From assembly GCA_002505945.1 (NCBI GenBank), contig DAWM01000027.1, positions 4,371 through 14,726 of the forward strand: DNA of 10,356 nucleotides, in the 5' to 3' direction. How positions within the stretch are numbered: the stretch's first letter is position 1; every line of letters starts with the position of its first letter. The stretch is from Candidatus Woesearchaeota archaeon UBA119. Lineage in GTDB: Archaea; Nanobdellota; Nanobdellia; Woesearchaeales; UBA119. A program made the translations under genes and the position numbers. Below, piece by piece: positions 1-5,419 of this stretch. The notes below the pieces were generated by a model that had not been told where the DNA came from, did no database searches, and worked only from the letters and a program-made list of their open reading frames with translations.

Positions 1-159
1 CTTTGCTTCCTTGATTGCATCCAACGAGGCATCCACTGCCAGCCCTATCTTAAAGACCTCGCTGCTTCCTTGCACTTGAAGACCATTTAAAGAATAATCC
101 TCTATCTCCTTTATATGAAGCTGCTTGTCCAGGAATTTTATCAGTTGAGAGGTTTTCAT
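1..159 (-). CDS. NIF3/YbgI-family protein, N-terminal fragment (runs off left edge)
   Basis: Reading leftwards from the ATG at 159-157, 53 codons are open to the window edge. The peptide begins MKTSQLIKFLD and contains DYSLNGLQVQG followed by KIGLAVDASLDAIKEA. This is the N-terminal signature of the NIF3-like (YbgI/DUF34) family: the D/N-x-x-x-NGLQ-V-x-G motif, then a strand ending in VDAS. Family members are toroidal hexamers with a dinuclear metal centre. The older name GTP cyclohydrolase I type 2 is poorly supported and the in-cell role is unsettled. The metal-binding His and Glu residues of the rest of the family would lie outside the window. The ATG sits about 25 nt downstream of a TATA-like element on the minus strand, which suggests a leaderless mRNA and supports this start. 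It is divergent from the glycosyltransferase. I am confident of the family and cannot say whether the gene is intact. Confidence 0.85.
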   Translation of the reverse strand, partial: MKTSQLIKFLDKQLHIKEIEDYSLNGLQVQGSSEVFKIGLAVDASLDAIKEAK

Positions 160-177
160 TTTCTATAAGTAGATAGA

Positions 178-196
178 TTTTATATTTAATATTTGG
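178..196 (-). promoter_or_regulatory. TATA-type promoter for the NIF3-like gene
   Basis: On the minus strand the sequence reads ATTAAATATAAAA (190-178). Its centre is about 25 nt before the ATG at 159, which is the archaeal TATA-to-transcription-start distance. Transcription would start at or next to the ATG, and no Shine-Dalgarno sequence is visible between. Inference from composition and spacing only. Confidence 0.45.
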
Positions 197-205
197 GGTA
201 AGTTA

Positions 206-220
206 GGGAAATAATTAAAT
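206..220 (+). promoter_or_regulatory. TATA-type promoter for the glycosyltransferase gene
   Basis: The stretch GGGAAATAATTAAAT ends 24 nt before the ATG at 244. Its AT-rich core (211-220) is centred about 28 nt upstream of that ATG, and the purine-rich GGGAAA before it could be the TFB recognition element. The spacer lacks a convincing Shine-Dalgarno sequence, so a leaderless or near-leaderless transcript is likely. The 84-bp gap (160-243) holds nothing else I can recognise. Confidence 0.45.
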
Positions 221-243
221 ATTCCTTCTTTTGCCATAGGGTT

Positions 244-939
244 ATGAAACTCTCTGTAATCATTCCAACCATTAATTCTGAGAACAGGATAGAGAAGGCG
301 GTAGAGCATTTCAGCAATTATCTTGATTCAACCGATGCTATTGAGGATTATGAAATCCTGATTGCGGCTCAAACAAGCCGAGACAATACCTTTCGAAAGA
401 TAAAAGCACTTGCTTCCGAGAATATAAGGCCACTCTTCATTAAGGAAAAAGGAAAGGGGAAAGGAATACAGGAAGGGATAAGGATGGCTCAGCATCCTTG
501 GATATGCTTTATTGATGATGATCTTAGCTATCCTATTGAGTTTATTGACGACTGCGTTCCTTTACTGCCTAAATATGATATCTTCATTGGCTCAAGGTAT
601 TTAGGCAAGAGAAAGGGTTCTAAGCTCAGGAGTTTCTCTGGCAAGGTATTCCATGATTATGTAAGCATGCTGTTTTCCATTCCTCAAAAGGATATCCAGG
701 CAGGGCTGAAGCTCTTCAGGGCCTCTGTGTTTGATAAGATTTCTCTGCCTAAAGAGAAAGGATATCTATGGGATACCGTGTTTCTTTACTATGCAAACAA
801 GGCCAAGCTGCGAATAAAGGAGATTCCCATTGTTTATGAAGACCGGCCCAATCAGCTGAGCCTATTCCAATCTTCTGTCAAGATGGGTTTTAGGGCATTG
901 CAGTTGTGGTGGAGATTAAGGATAAGAAAGAAGGATTAA
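244..939 (+). CDS. Family 2 glycosyltransferase, DPM1-like
   Basis: The 231-residue protein is a GT-A fold family 2 glycosyltransferase related to dolichyl/polyprenyl-phosphate sugar synthases. It opens with the strand MKLSVIIPTIN. It has the nucleotide-loop pattern IKEKGKGKGIQEGI (66-79), the metal-binding acidic motif FIDDD (89-93) and a GSRYL strand (116-120). The segment DIQAGLKLFR (150-159) matches the D-x-x-(S/A)G-(F/L)-(R/K)-x-FR motif of DPM1-like enzymes, and the C-terminal strand IPIVYEDR (194-201) also fits. There is no C-terminal transmembrane domain, so it resembles the soluble catalytic-domain-only type that works at the membrane face. By family, it transfers a sugar from a nucleotide donor to a polyprenyl phosphate, or to a glycolipid or protein glycan intermediate. 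The exact donor and acceptor cannot be read from the sequence. Its stop overlaps the stop of the convergent 97-residue gene by a few bases. Confidence 0.85.
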   Translation: MKLSVIIPTINSENRIEKAVEHFSNYLDSTDAIEDYEILIAAQTSRDNTFRKIKALASENIRPLFIKEKGKGKGIQEGIRMAQHPWICFIDDDLSYPIEFIDDCVPLLPKYDIFIGSRYLGKRKGSKLRSFSGKVFHDYVSMLFSIPQKDIQAGLKLFRASVFDKISLPKEKGYLWDTVFLYYANKAKLRIKEIPIVYEDRPNQLSLFQSSVKMGFRALQLWWRLRIRKKD

Positions 940-1229
940 GCGCCAAATACCACATCAATGGATTCTCTGGAATGTTTATTATGGAATTTCTCTGCCCTAA
1001 AAATCTTTTCTGTTATGTCTTTTTTTGTTTTTGGGTCTCTTATAGGGGTGATGTAGATTGTCTTGTTTTCTAATCTTTTGTATTCACCTACAACCTCAAC
1101 AATCTTGCTTTGATTCTGGAATTCTTGCTCTAATGGTGTGTATTCTTTGATGAGGTAACTGTGTTGGTCATATTCTCTGATATCTTCCTTTACCTCGTAT
1201 AGACTACCACATATGTTTGCTTCTTTCAT
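936..1229 (-). CDS. Hypothetical 97-residue protein coupled to aspS
   Basis: I do not recognise this protein. It is 97 residues, rich in Lys and Glu, soluble, with one Cys and no signal peptide or membrane segment. A beta-alternating stretch (SKIVEVVGEYKRLENKTIYI, 41-60) is followed by a basic segment (PKTKKDITEKIFRAEKFHNK, 66-85). The ATG overlaps the TGA of aspS as ATGA (1229-1226), the classic arrangement for translational coupling. A weak Shine-Dalgarno-like AGGTTGA lies in the aspS 3' end (1240-1234). Its own TAA overlaps the stop of the convergent glycosyltransferase. The overlap at both ends and the same strand as aspS argue that it is a real gene and part of the aspS transcript. A role linked to tRNA charging is only a guess from position. 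It does not look like GatC. Confidence 0.65.
   Translation of the reverse strand: MKEANICGSLYEVKEDIREYDQHSYLIKEYTPLEQEFQNQSKIVEVVGEYKRLENKTIYITPIRDPKTKKDITEKIFRAEKFHNKHSRESIDVVFGA
1020..1032 (+). terminator. Poly-T tract, possible terminator of the glycosyltransferase transcript
   Basis: The plus strand carries seven T, one G and five T about 80 nt after the glycosyltransferase stop. Archaeal intrinsic termination mainly needs a T-rich tract in the non-template strand, so the transcript could end here, antisense to the 97-residue gene. The same bases encode the Lys-rich KTKK segment of that gene, so the tract may be coincidental. Confidence 0.3.
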
Positions 1230-2545
1230 GGTTTCAACCTGTCTGTGTCTCTTGGGAATAGGGCTGCTTCCCTTATGTTGCCTAGTCTTAGCAATGCCTG
1301 GGTTAACCTTTCAATCCCGATGGCGAAACCGCCATGAGGAGGAACCCCGTATTTAAAGAACTTGGAGAACCATTCAACCGATTCTCTGGTCATGCCTTGC
1401 TCATCTACTTGTTGTATAATCTTTTGGTATCTGTGCTCCCTTTGTCCGCCAGAACTCATCTCTAATCCTCTCCAATAGAGGTCAATGCTTCGCGCATGCT
1501 CTGGATCTTCATCTACTTTCATAACATAGAAGGGCTTTATCTTGGAAGGGAAGCGGTTTATGAAATAGAACTCTGAGTTGTAATGCTCTTTGACATATTC
1601 CCAGATTATTCTCTCTGCCTCTGAGTCAAGGTCTTCCCCTCTTATGTTCTTGCCGTGCTTCTCAAGAATGTCATATACCTCAGGGAATCTGAGCTCTGGG
1701 AAAGGAACCTCAGGGATGTTAAGCTCTATCCCTAACACCTCAAGCTCGTGCTTGCATTTCTCATTAACCCTCTTTAAGGCGGCCATAACAACCTGCTCTT
1801 CCACCCTCATAACCTCTATCTCATCTTTGATGAAGGCGAATTCAACAGCGCAAGTGCGATGCTCGCAGAGATGCTTAACAGTATGGGACTGCTCGGCTCT
1901 CCAGCTCGGTCCAATATCGTATAGTTTTTCTATGCCCCCTGCAATCGTTAATTGCCTGTGAAGCTGAGGATCCTGCCTTAAGAATGCCTTTCTGTTAAAG
2001 TATTCAACAGTAAACATCTCTGAGCCGGATTCAGATGCTACTCCTATAATGCCTGGAGTGAATACCTGGATAAAGCCATGCTTGTTAAGCCAATTCGTCA
2101 TCCCCTCTATCAAAGTAGCTTGAATCTTGAATACAGCCCTGTTCTTGGGCTTCCTTAAATCAACACATCTCCAGTCAAGCCTTGTAGAAAGATCAGCCTC
2201 ATCCTTGCCCTTGACAATCTGGATAGGTAATTCTGTATCACTCTGAGCCAATACCTTATATTCATCTATTAAGACCTCTACAGATTTCTCAGAGACCTCC
2301 TCGTTCTTTACATTGGCCTTCTGCACCTTGCCCTTTATCTCAATGCAAGTTTCCTTAGGCAGCTTGGCAATGGAATCAAACACCTTTTCATTGTCCTTAA
2401 AGGCAATTGTTTGTACAATCCCGTTCCAATCCCTTAGAAGGATGAACTTAATGTTTCTCTGATCCCTTATCTCATGAATCCATCCTTTAAGAAGGACGTC
2501 CTTACCTGTTTTCTCCTCTAGATGCCTTATTGGTGTTCTTTCCAT
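1226..2545 (-). CDS. aspS: Aspartyl-tRNA synthetase, archaeal type (possibly non-discriminating)
   Basis: At 439 residues this has the length of the archaeal/eukaryotic AspRS class IIb enzyme, which charges tRNA(Asp) with aspartate in the cytoplasm. An N-terminal OB-fold anticodon-binding domain (about 1-105) contains KGWIHEIRDQRNIKFILLRD. The catalytic domain follows, with motif 1 near GFIQVFTP (157-164), motif 2 beginning SWRAEQSHTVKHL (214-226), the SSGGQREHRY segment (364-373) and motif 3 PPHGGFAIGIERL (402-414) with its ATP-binding Arg413. The protein ends FPRDTDRLKP, as archaeal AspRS does. His24 replaces the Trp that marks the tRNA(Asp)-specific enzyme of Thermococcus, which hints at misacylation of tRNA(Asn) for the amidotransferase route. 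The pocket motif reads QDPQLHRQ instead of the usual QSPQLYKQ, and motif 2 has Ala233 where Asp is usual. Family is certain; strict amino-acid specificity less so. A GAGG Shine-Dalgarno ends 4 nt before the ATG. Confidence 0.95.
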   Translation of the reverse strand: MERTPIRHLEEKTGKDVLLKGWIHEIRDQRNIKFILLRDWNGIVQTIAFKDNEKVFDSIAKLPKETCIEIKGKVQKANVKNEEVSEKSVEVLIDEYKVLAQSDTELPIQIVKGKDEADLSTRLDWRCVDLRKPKNRAVFKIQATLIEGMTNWLNKHGFIQVFTPGIIGVASESGSEMFTVEYFNRKAFLRQDPQLHRQLTIAGGIEKLYDIGPSWRAEQSHTVKHLCEHRTCAVEFAFIKDEIEVMRVEEQVVMAALKRVNEKCKHELEVLGIELNIPEVPFPELRFPEVYDILEKHGKNIRGEDLDSEAERIIWEYVKEHYNSEFYFINRFPSKIKPFYVMKVDEDPEHARSIDLYWRGLEMSSGGQREHRYQKIIQQVDEQGMTRESVEWFSKFFKYGVPPHGGFAIGIERLTQALLRLGNIREAALFPRDTDRLKP

Positions 2546-2570
2546 TTTTCCTCAGAGCGGAATATGAGAG

Positions 2571-2585
2571 CTTATTAATAAAATT
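2571..2585 (-). promoter_or_regulatory. TATA-type promoter for aspS
   Basis: The minus strand reads AATTTTATTAATAAG in the 47-bp gap before aspS. Its core is about 31 nt upstream of the ATG at 2545, which predicts a leader of several nucleotides that would still carry the GAGG at 2553-2550. It overlaps the T-run of the hairpin that ends the upstream gene, so termination and re-initiation may be packed together. Inference from spacing only. Confidence 0.4.
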
Positions 2586-2604
2586 TGCCTTCTCACCAGG
2601 CAAA
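2580..2604 (-). terminator. Hairpin plus T-run at the end of the helical-repeat gene
   Basis: On the minus strand the arms TTTGCCT (2604-2598) and AGGCAAA (2590-2584) are perfectly complementary around a 7-nt loop and are followed by TTTTATT. The hairpin contains the stop codon of the 336-residue gene in its loop. The shape fits an intrinsic terminator, although archaea rely mainly on the T-run. No transcript evidence is available. Confidence 0.35.
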
Positions 2605-3603
2605 ATCTTTTCCCGCCTTTTTTAGAAGTCTCTTGCTCTTCTTTTCTGCTGATTTCAACTGGGTTCTGATATGCCAGGCATTGTATATGTCTGAAGCGAG
2701 TTCATAGTTTCCTGGATGGGGGTTAAGGGATTGGTCTGCCAAGTATACGAGTTTATCTGAGCATCTCTTTGCTTCCCTGAGGTCGCTTATTTTATTGGAT
2801 TTATTATATAGGTGGATTGAGTTGTAAGCTGCATGATGGAAAGCTATGGCACCTAAGTTAATTAGTTTTTGATTCTTTGGGCTGATTTCTCCATTTTTTA
2901 GTTTCCTGAGAATAATCTCTCCTGATTTCTTGGAGGCCTTTGCTGACTTCTTTTTAAAATCTCTTTTTTTGAGGATAGAATATGCCTTTTCATTCGCTAT
3001 CCCATATGTCATTGACATATTCGCATAACGAATGCTGTTTTTGTCTTTTATGCTGTTCAAGGCATTCCTTATGCATTCCACATTTCTTACTGCCCAGACT
3101 TCTTTATCTTCTGTATTATCCATAAGCCAATTTGCTGCATCCCCTGCCTCTTGATAACATATAGTTGTAAACTCCTTTTCTTCCGGCAATGCATTCTTGG
3201 CGGCATTGAGTTTTGCATCATACCATTCTTCAGCCCATCGAGGATTATTATTTATGTTAAATATATCTTGGGCAACATCTCCTGCATGAGAATAGAAATG
3301 GGAATACATCTTTTTGACATTCTTTTTGATTTTATCATTCTTAATCTTGTCTTTAAGCTCTCTGCTTTTAATAATCCCTTCTCCGTGGAATCCATAAAGC
3401 TTTTTCAGAAGTTCCTCTTTCTTGCCGTTGAAATTGGCTTTCTCAAGACATTGTTGGGCTGATTTCGTGAGCTGTTTTATGAAGATAATGTCTTTTGTAT
3501 AGATAGAATCATGGCTTTCAATGCATCTGATTATGTCTCTTATGTCCTCATAATGTTTTAATCCATTATAGTTTCTATCTATCTCTTTTTCCAGGCTTAC
3601 CAT
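2593..3603 (-). CDS. Alpha-helical TPR-like repeat protein of unknown function
   Basis: The 336-residue protein is almost entirely helix-forming, very Lys-rich (strongly basic near 210-237), with no signal peptide or membrane span. I see about four degenerate helix-pair units of the TPR kind. They begin at YSHAGDVAQDIF (104-115), YQEAGDAANWLM (150-161), FHHAAYNSIHLY (255-266) and YELASDIYNAWH (300-311). In the first three, A-G/A-D/Y at the start and a downstream W, A or Y recur about 15-25 residues later. TPR-like proteins act as protein-binding scaffolds; no enzyme motif is visible. It lies 37 bp after elp3 and 47 bp before aspS on the same strand. A TATA-like element 25 nt before the ATG suggests its own leaderless promoter. 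The partner and role are unknown. Confidence 0.75.
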   Translation of the reverse strand: MVSLEKEIDRNYNGLKHYEDIRDIIRCIESHDSIYTKDIIFIKQLTKSAQQCLEKANFNGKKEELLKKLYGFHGEGIIKSRELKDKIKNDKIKKNVKKMYSHFYSHAGDVAQDIFNINNNPRWAEEWYDAKLNAAKNALPEEKEFTTICYQEAGDAANWLMDNTEDKEVWAVRNVECIRNALNSIKDKNSIRYANMSMTYGIANEKAYSILKKRDFKKKSAKASKKSGEIILRKLKNGEISPKNQKLINLGAIAFHHAAYNSIHLYNKSNKISDLREAKRCSDKLVYLADQSLNPHPGNYELASDIYNAWHIRTQLKSAEKKSKRLLKKAGKDFAW

Positions 3604-3622
3604 TCTATCGGCAGAAAACTAA

Positions 3623-3640
3623 TCTTTTAATTGTTTTTCT
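3623..3640 (-). promoter_or_regulatory. TATA-type promoter for the helical-repeat gene
   Basis: The gap between elp3 and the 336-residue gene reads, on the minus strand, AGAAAAACAATTAAAAG. The AATTAAAA core (3632-3625) is centred 25-26 nt before the ATG, with a purine-rich stretch just upstream where the TFB element would be. There is no clear Shine-Dalgarno before the ATG, which fits a leaderless message. Prediction from composition only. Confidence 0.4.
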
Positions 3641-5287
3641 TTACTCAAGAATGTTCTTTTTCATATAATCGTTGGAAAGCTGGTATCCGAGCTTTCTATA
3701 ATATTCCCTTACACCTACGCCTGATATCACAAGAATAGACTCTTTGTTGTTTTCTTTGGCTATTGCTTCTGCCTTTGCAAGGAGTTGTTTCCCTATGCCT
3801 TTATGCTGGATTCTGCCTTTTCTTCCTAATTCAGTGCTTTTGCCGTATACATGAAGCTCTCTTATTAATGCAGGCTTGTCTTTGGTTATCCTCAACCGGC
3901 AGAAGCCATACAATACCTCTCTGTCTTTTGATTCATACGATATGAAGAATTCCTTGCCCTTGCTTGCTTCGCATTCATCTATAAAGATTTGCTTCTCTTT
4001 CTTATTCCCTTTGTTTCTTCCTGCTTCCCTATGCCTTATCTCCATTATCTTTTTGTCTGCTATGGCCTTATCTACATACTGCCTTAGATTGGTTCTATTG
4101 GGGCCAGCTATAATATTCTGTTGAGGGATATCCCTTTGCACCCTCATAACTCGGCAGTATGCTGGGATATAAGGGAAGACCTCAGAGATTATCTCTACTG
4201 CGTCTTTTGTTGGCAGAGGTTTGTATTTCCCTTGCTTGTATTCCTCGTATAGTTCTGTGCCCTTCGCCACAATGCAAGGGTATATCTTAAGCATGTCTGG
4301 TCGGAAATCCGGATTGCTGAAAAGTTCTTTCATCATCTCAATATCCTGGTTTTTAGATGATGAGGGCAGACCAAGCATTATATGGAAGGTAAGCTTGAAG
4401 CCCAAATCCCTGAGCTCTCTTATGGCTCTTATGGAATCCTTCACAGAATGCCCTCTCTTTATTCTTTTTAATACACTCTCTTTCGTGGTTTGAACTCCTA
4501 ATTCTATCCTTGTGCATCCTAGACTGAGGAGTTTCTCCCCCGTCTCCTTAAAACCATAGTCTGGCCTGGTTTCAATCGTCAAGCCCACACATCTCACATT
4601 GGAGCTTTCATTCCTCTTGTGTTCTTTTTTTAAAGAGGAATTTCCTTTTATCTTGAGTATCCTTGAATGGAGTTCTCTAGTTCTTTCCTTGCTTCCTTTC
4701 TCTCCTGGCAAAAGGAAGAATTCCTTGAATCTCTTGAGGTTGAAACCTCCTTTGTCAAAGAACTTATCCGAGAAGTCGTTCATCGCCTTGAAAGCATACA
4801 TCACGAATTCCTCTTGAAAGGCATATGGCTGGGCAGGGAAGGTGCCGCCCATTATGATGAGCTCTATCTTGTTGAAGTTATGGCCCATAAGCGCGTATTG
4901 TTCCAGCCGGTTATATATCTGAAGATAAGGATCGTAGTTATTGCGGATTGCCCTTCTTGTTGCAGGTTCAATTCCAGTATAGGATTGAGGCACATCCCCA
5001 AACTCGCTTTCTAAGCCTCCAGGGCACATCAGGCATTTTCCATGCGGACATCTTGAGGGCGGAGTCATTACAGCGCAGATAGCCACTCCAGAGGCAGTTC
5101 TTGAAGGCTTCATCAGCAGAGCGTGTTTAAGCTTTTCTCTTATCTGCTCAGGCAGGGCAATATATAATTCTGTATTAGAAGGAATCTTCTTTAGGTTATT
5201 CTCTTTAGCATATTCCAGCTTAAGCTTAGCAATATCCTTGCCGGATATTCTGCCCTTCATCCCTTTGATTAGCTCTTTAACGCCCAT
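3641..5287 (-). CDS. elp3: Elp3, tRNA uridine(34) acetyltransferase (radical SAM + GNAT)
   Basis: The 548-residue protein has the full Elp3 layout. The radical-SAM cluster motif CPHGKCLMC gives Cys80, Cys85 and Cys88 in the Elp3-type CxxxxCxxC spacing. It is preceded by the family block RTASGVAICAVMTPP and followed by YTGIEPATRRAIRNNYDP. Further core motifs are GGTFP (147-151), TIETRPD (237-243), ELGVQT (262-267), the KIYPC...GTELY region (334-347) and RVQRDIP (382-388). The C-terminal GNAT domain (about 430-548) has the acetyl-CoA loop QHKGIGKQLL (494-503) and the diagnostic SGVGVREYYRKLGY (522-535). Elp3 adds a carboxymethyl precursor to wobble U34 of tRNA using S-adenosylmethionine and acetyl-CoA. 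Archaea use Elp3 alone without the rest of the Elongator complex. The segment before GNAT reads IRHREAG (417-423), lacking cysteines that many homologues carry nearby. ATG at 5287 is used; no strong Shine-Dalgarno is visible. Confidence 0.96.
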   Translation of the reverse strand: MGVKELIKGMKGRISGKDIAKLKLEYAKENNLKKIPSNTELYIALPEQIREKLKHALLMKPSRTASGVAICAVMTPPSRCPHGKCLMCPGGLESEFGDVPQSYTGIEPATRRAIRNNYDPYLQIYNRLEQYALMGHNFNKIELIIMGGTFPAQPYAFQEEFVMYAFKAMNDFSDKFFDKGGFNLKRFKEFFLLPGEKGSKERTRELHSRILKIKGNSSLKKEHKRNESSNVRCVGLTIETRPDYGFKETGEKLLSLGCTRIELGVQTTKESVLKRIKRGHSVKDSIRAIRELRDLGFKLTFHIMLGLPSSSKNQDIEMMKELFSNPDFRPDMLKIYPCIVAKGTELYEEYKQGKYKPLPTKDAVEIISEVFPYIPAYCRVMRVQRDIPQQNIIAGPNRTNLRQYVDKAIADKKIMEIRHREAGRNKGNKKEKQIFIDECEASKGKEFFISYESKDREVLYGFCRLRITKDKPALIRELHVYGKSTELGRKGRIQHKGIGKQLLAKAEAIAKENNKESILVISGVGVREYYRKLGYQLSNDYMKKNILE

Positions 5288-5352
5288 TTTCTTTTGCTCT
5301 TATGAGTTTCACAATTCCAATATCTTTGTGCATGAAAAGCTTTCAGGATAAC

Positions 5353-5374
5353 ACATTATAATATCTTTTCGAAA
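5353..5374 (-). promoter_or_regulatory. Predicted elp3 promoter (BRE + TATA)
   Basis: On the minus strand TTTCGAAAAG is followed by ATATTATAAT (5364-5355). CGAAA is a good TFB recognition element directly upstream of a TATA-like box. A start about 25 nt downstream (near 5335) would give a leader of roughly 48 nt for elp3. The leader contains an imperfect palindrome around AAAGCTTT (5336-5343) of unknown meaning. Confidence 0.45.
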
Positions 5375-5385
5375 CATTTAAATAA
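5367..5385 (+). promoter_or_regulatory. Predicted promoter of the cysteine-rich gene (BRE + TATA)
   Basis: CGAAACATTTAAATAA (5370-5385) combines a BRE-like CGAAA with a TTTAAATA box. Transcription would begin near 5405, leaving a short leader that includes the Shine-Dalgarno AGGTGA at 5414-5419. A second AT-rich stretch (ATATATTTAAG, about 5390-5399) could serve instead. The CGAAA lies inside the palindrome TTTCGAAA shared with the divergent elp3 promoter. Confidence 0.45.
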
Positions 5386-5413
5386 ACAATATATTTAAGA
5401 TTCCTTAGTTAAA

Positions 5414-5419
5414 AGGTGA
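5414..5419 (+). promoter_or_regulatory. Ribosome binding site that favours the GTG start at 5425
   Basis: AGGTGA is a strong archaeal Shine-Dalgarno and stands 5 nt before the in-frame GTG at 5425. The longest reading frame instead starts at the GTG at 5416, which lies inside this element. The 5425 start is therefore better supported; it removes three residues and leaves the signal peptide unchanged. Confidence 0.55.

Noticed and set aside
936..1229. The 97-residue protein as GatC of the amidotransferase
   Set aside because: It lacks the helical GatC N-terminal pattern with the conserved LARLxL-type stretch, and its order of strands and charges does not fit.
1590..1961. Plus-strand reading frame of 123 codons inside aspS
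   Set aside because: It is antisense to the conserved catalytic region of AspRS, is Ser/Thr-rich low-complexity, and resembles no protein.
3763..5014. Plus-strand frames opposite elp3
   Set aside because: They are antisense to conserved Elp3 motifs and have no start signals or recognisable products.
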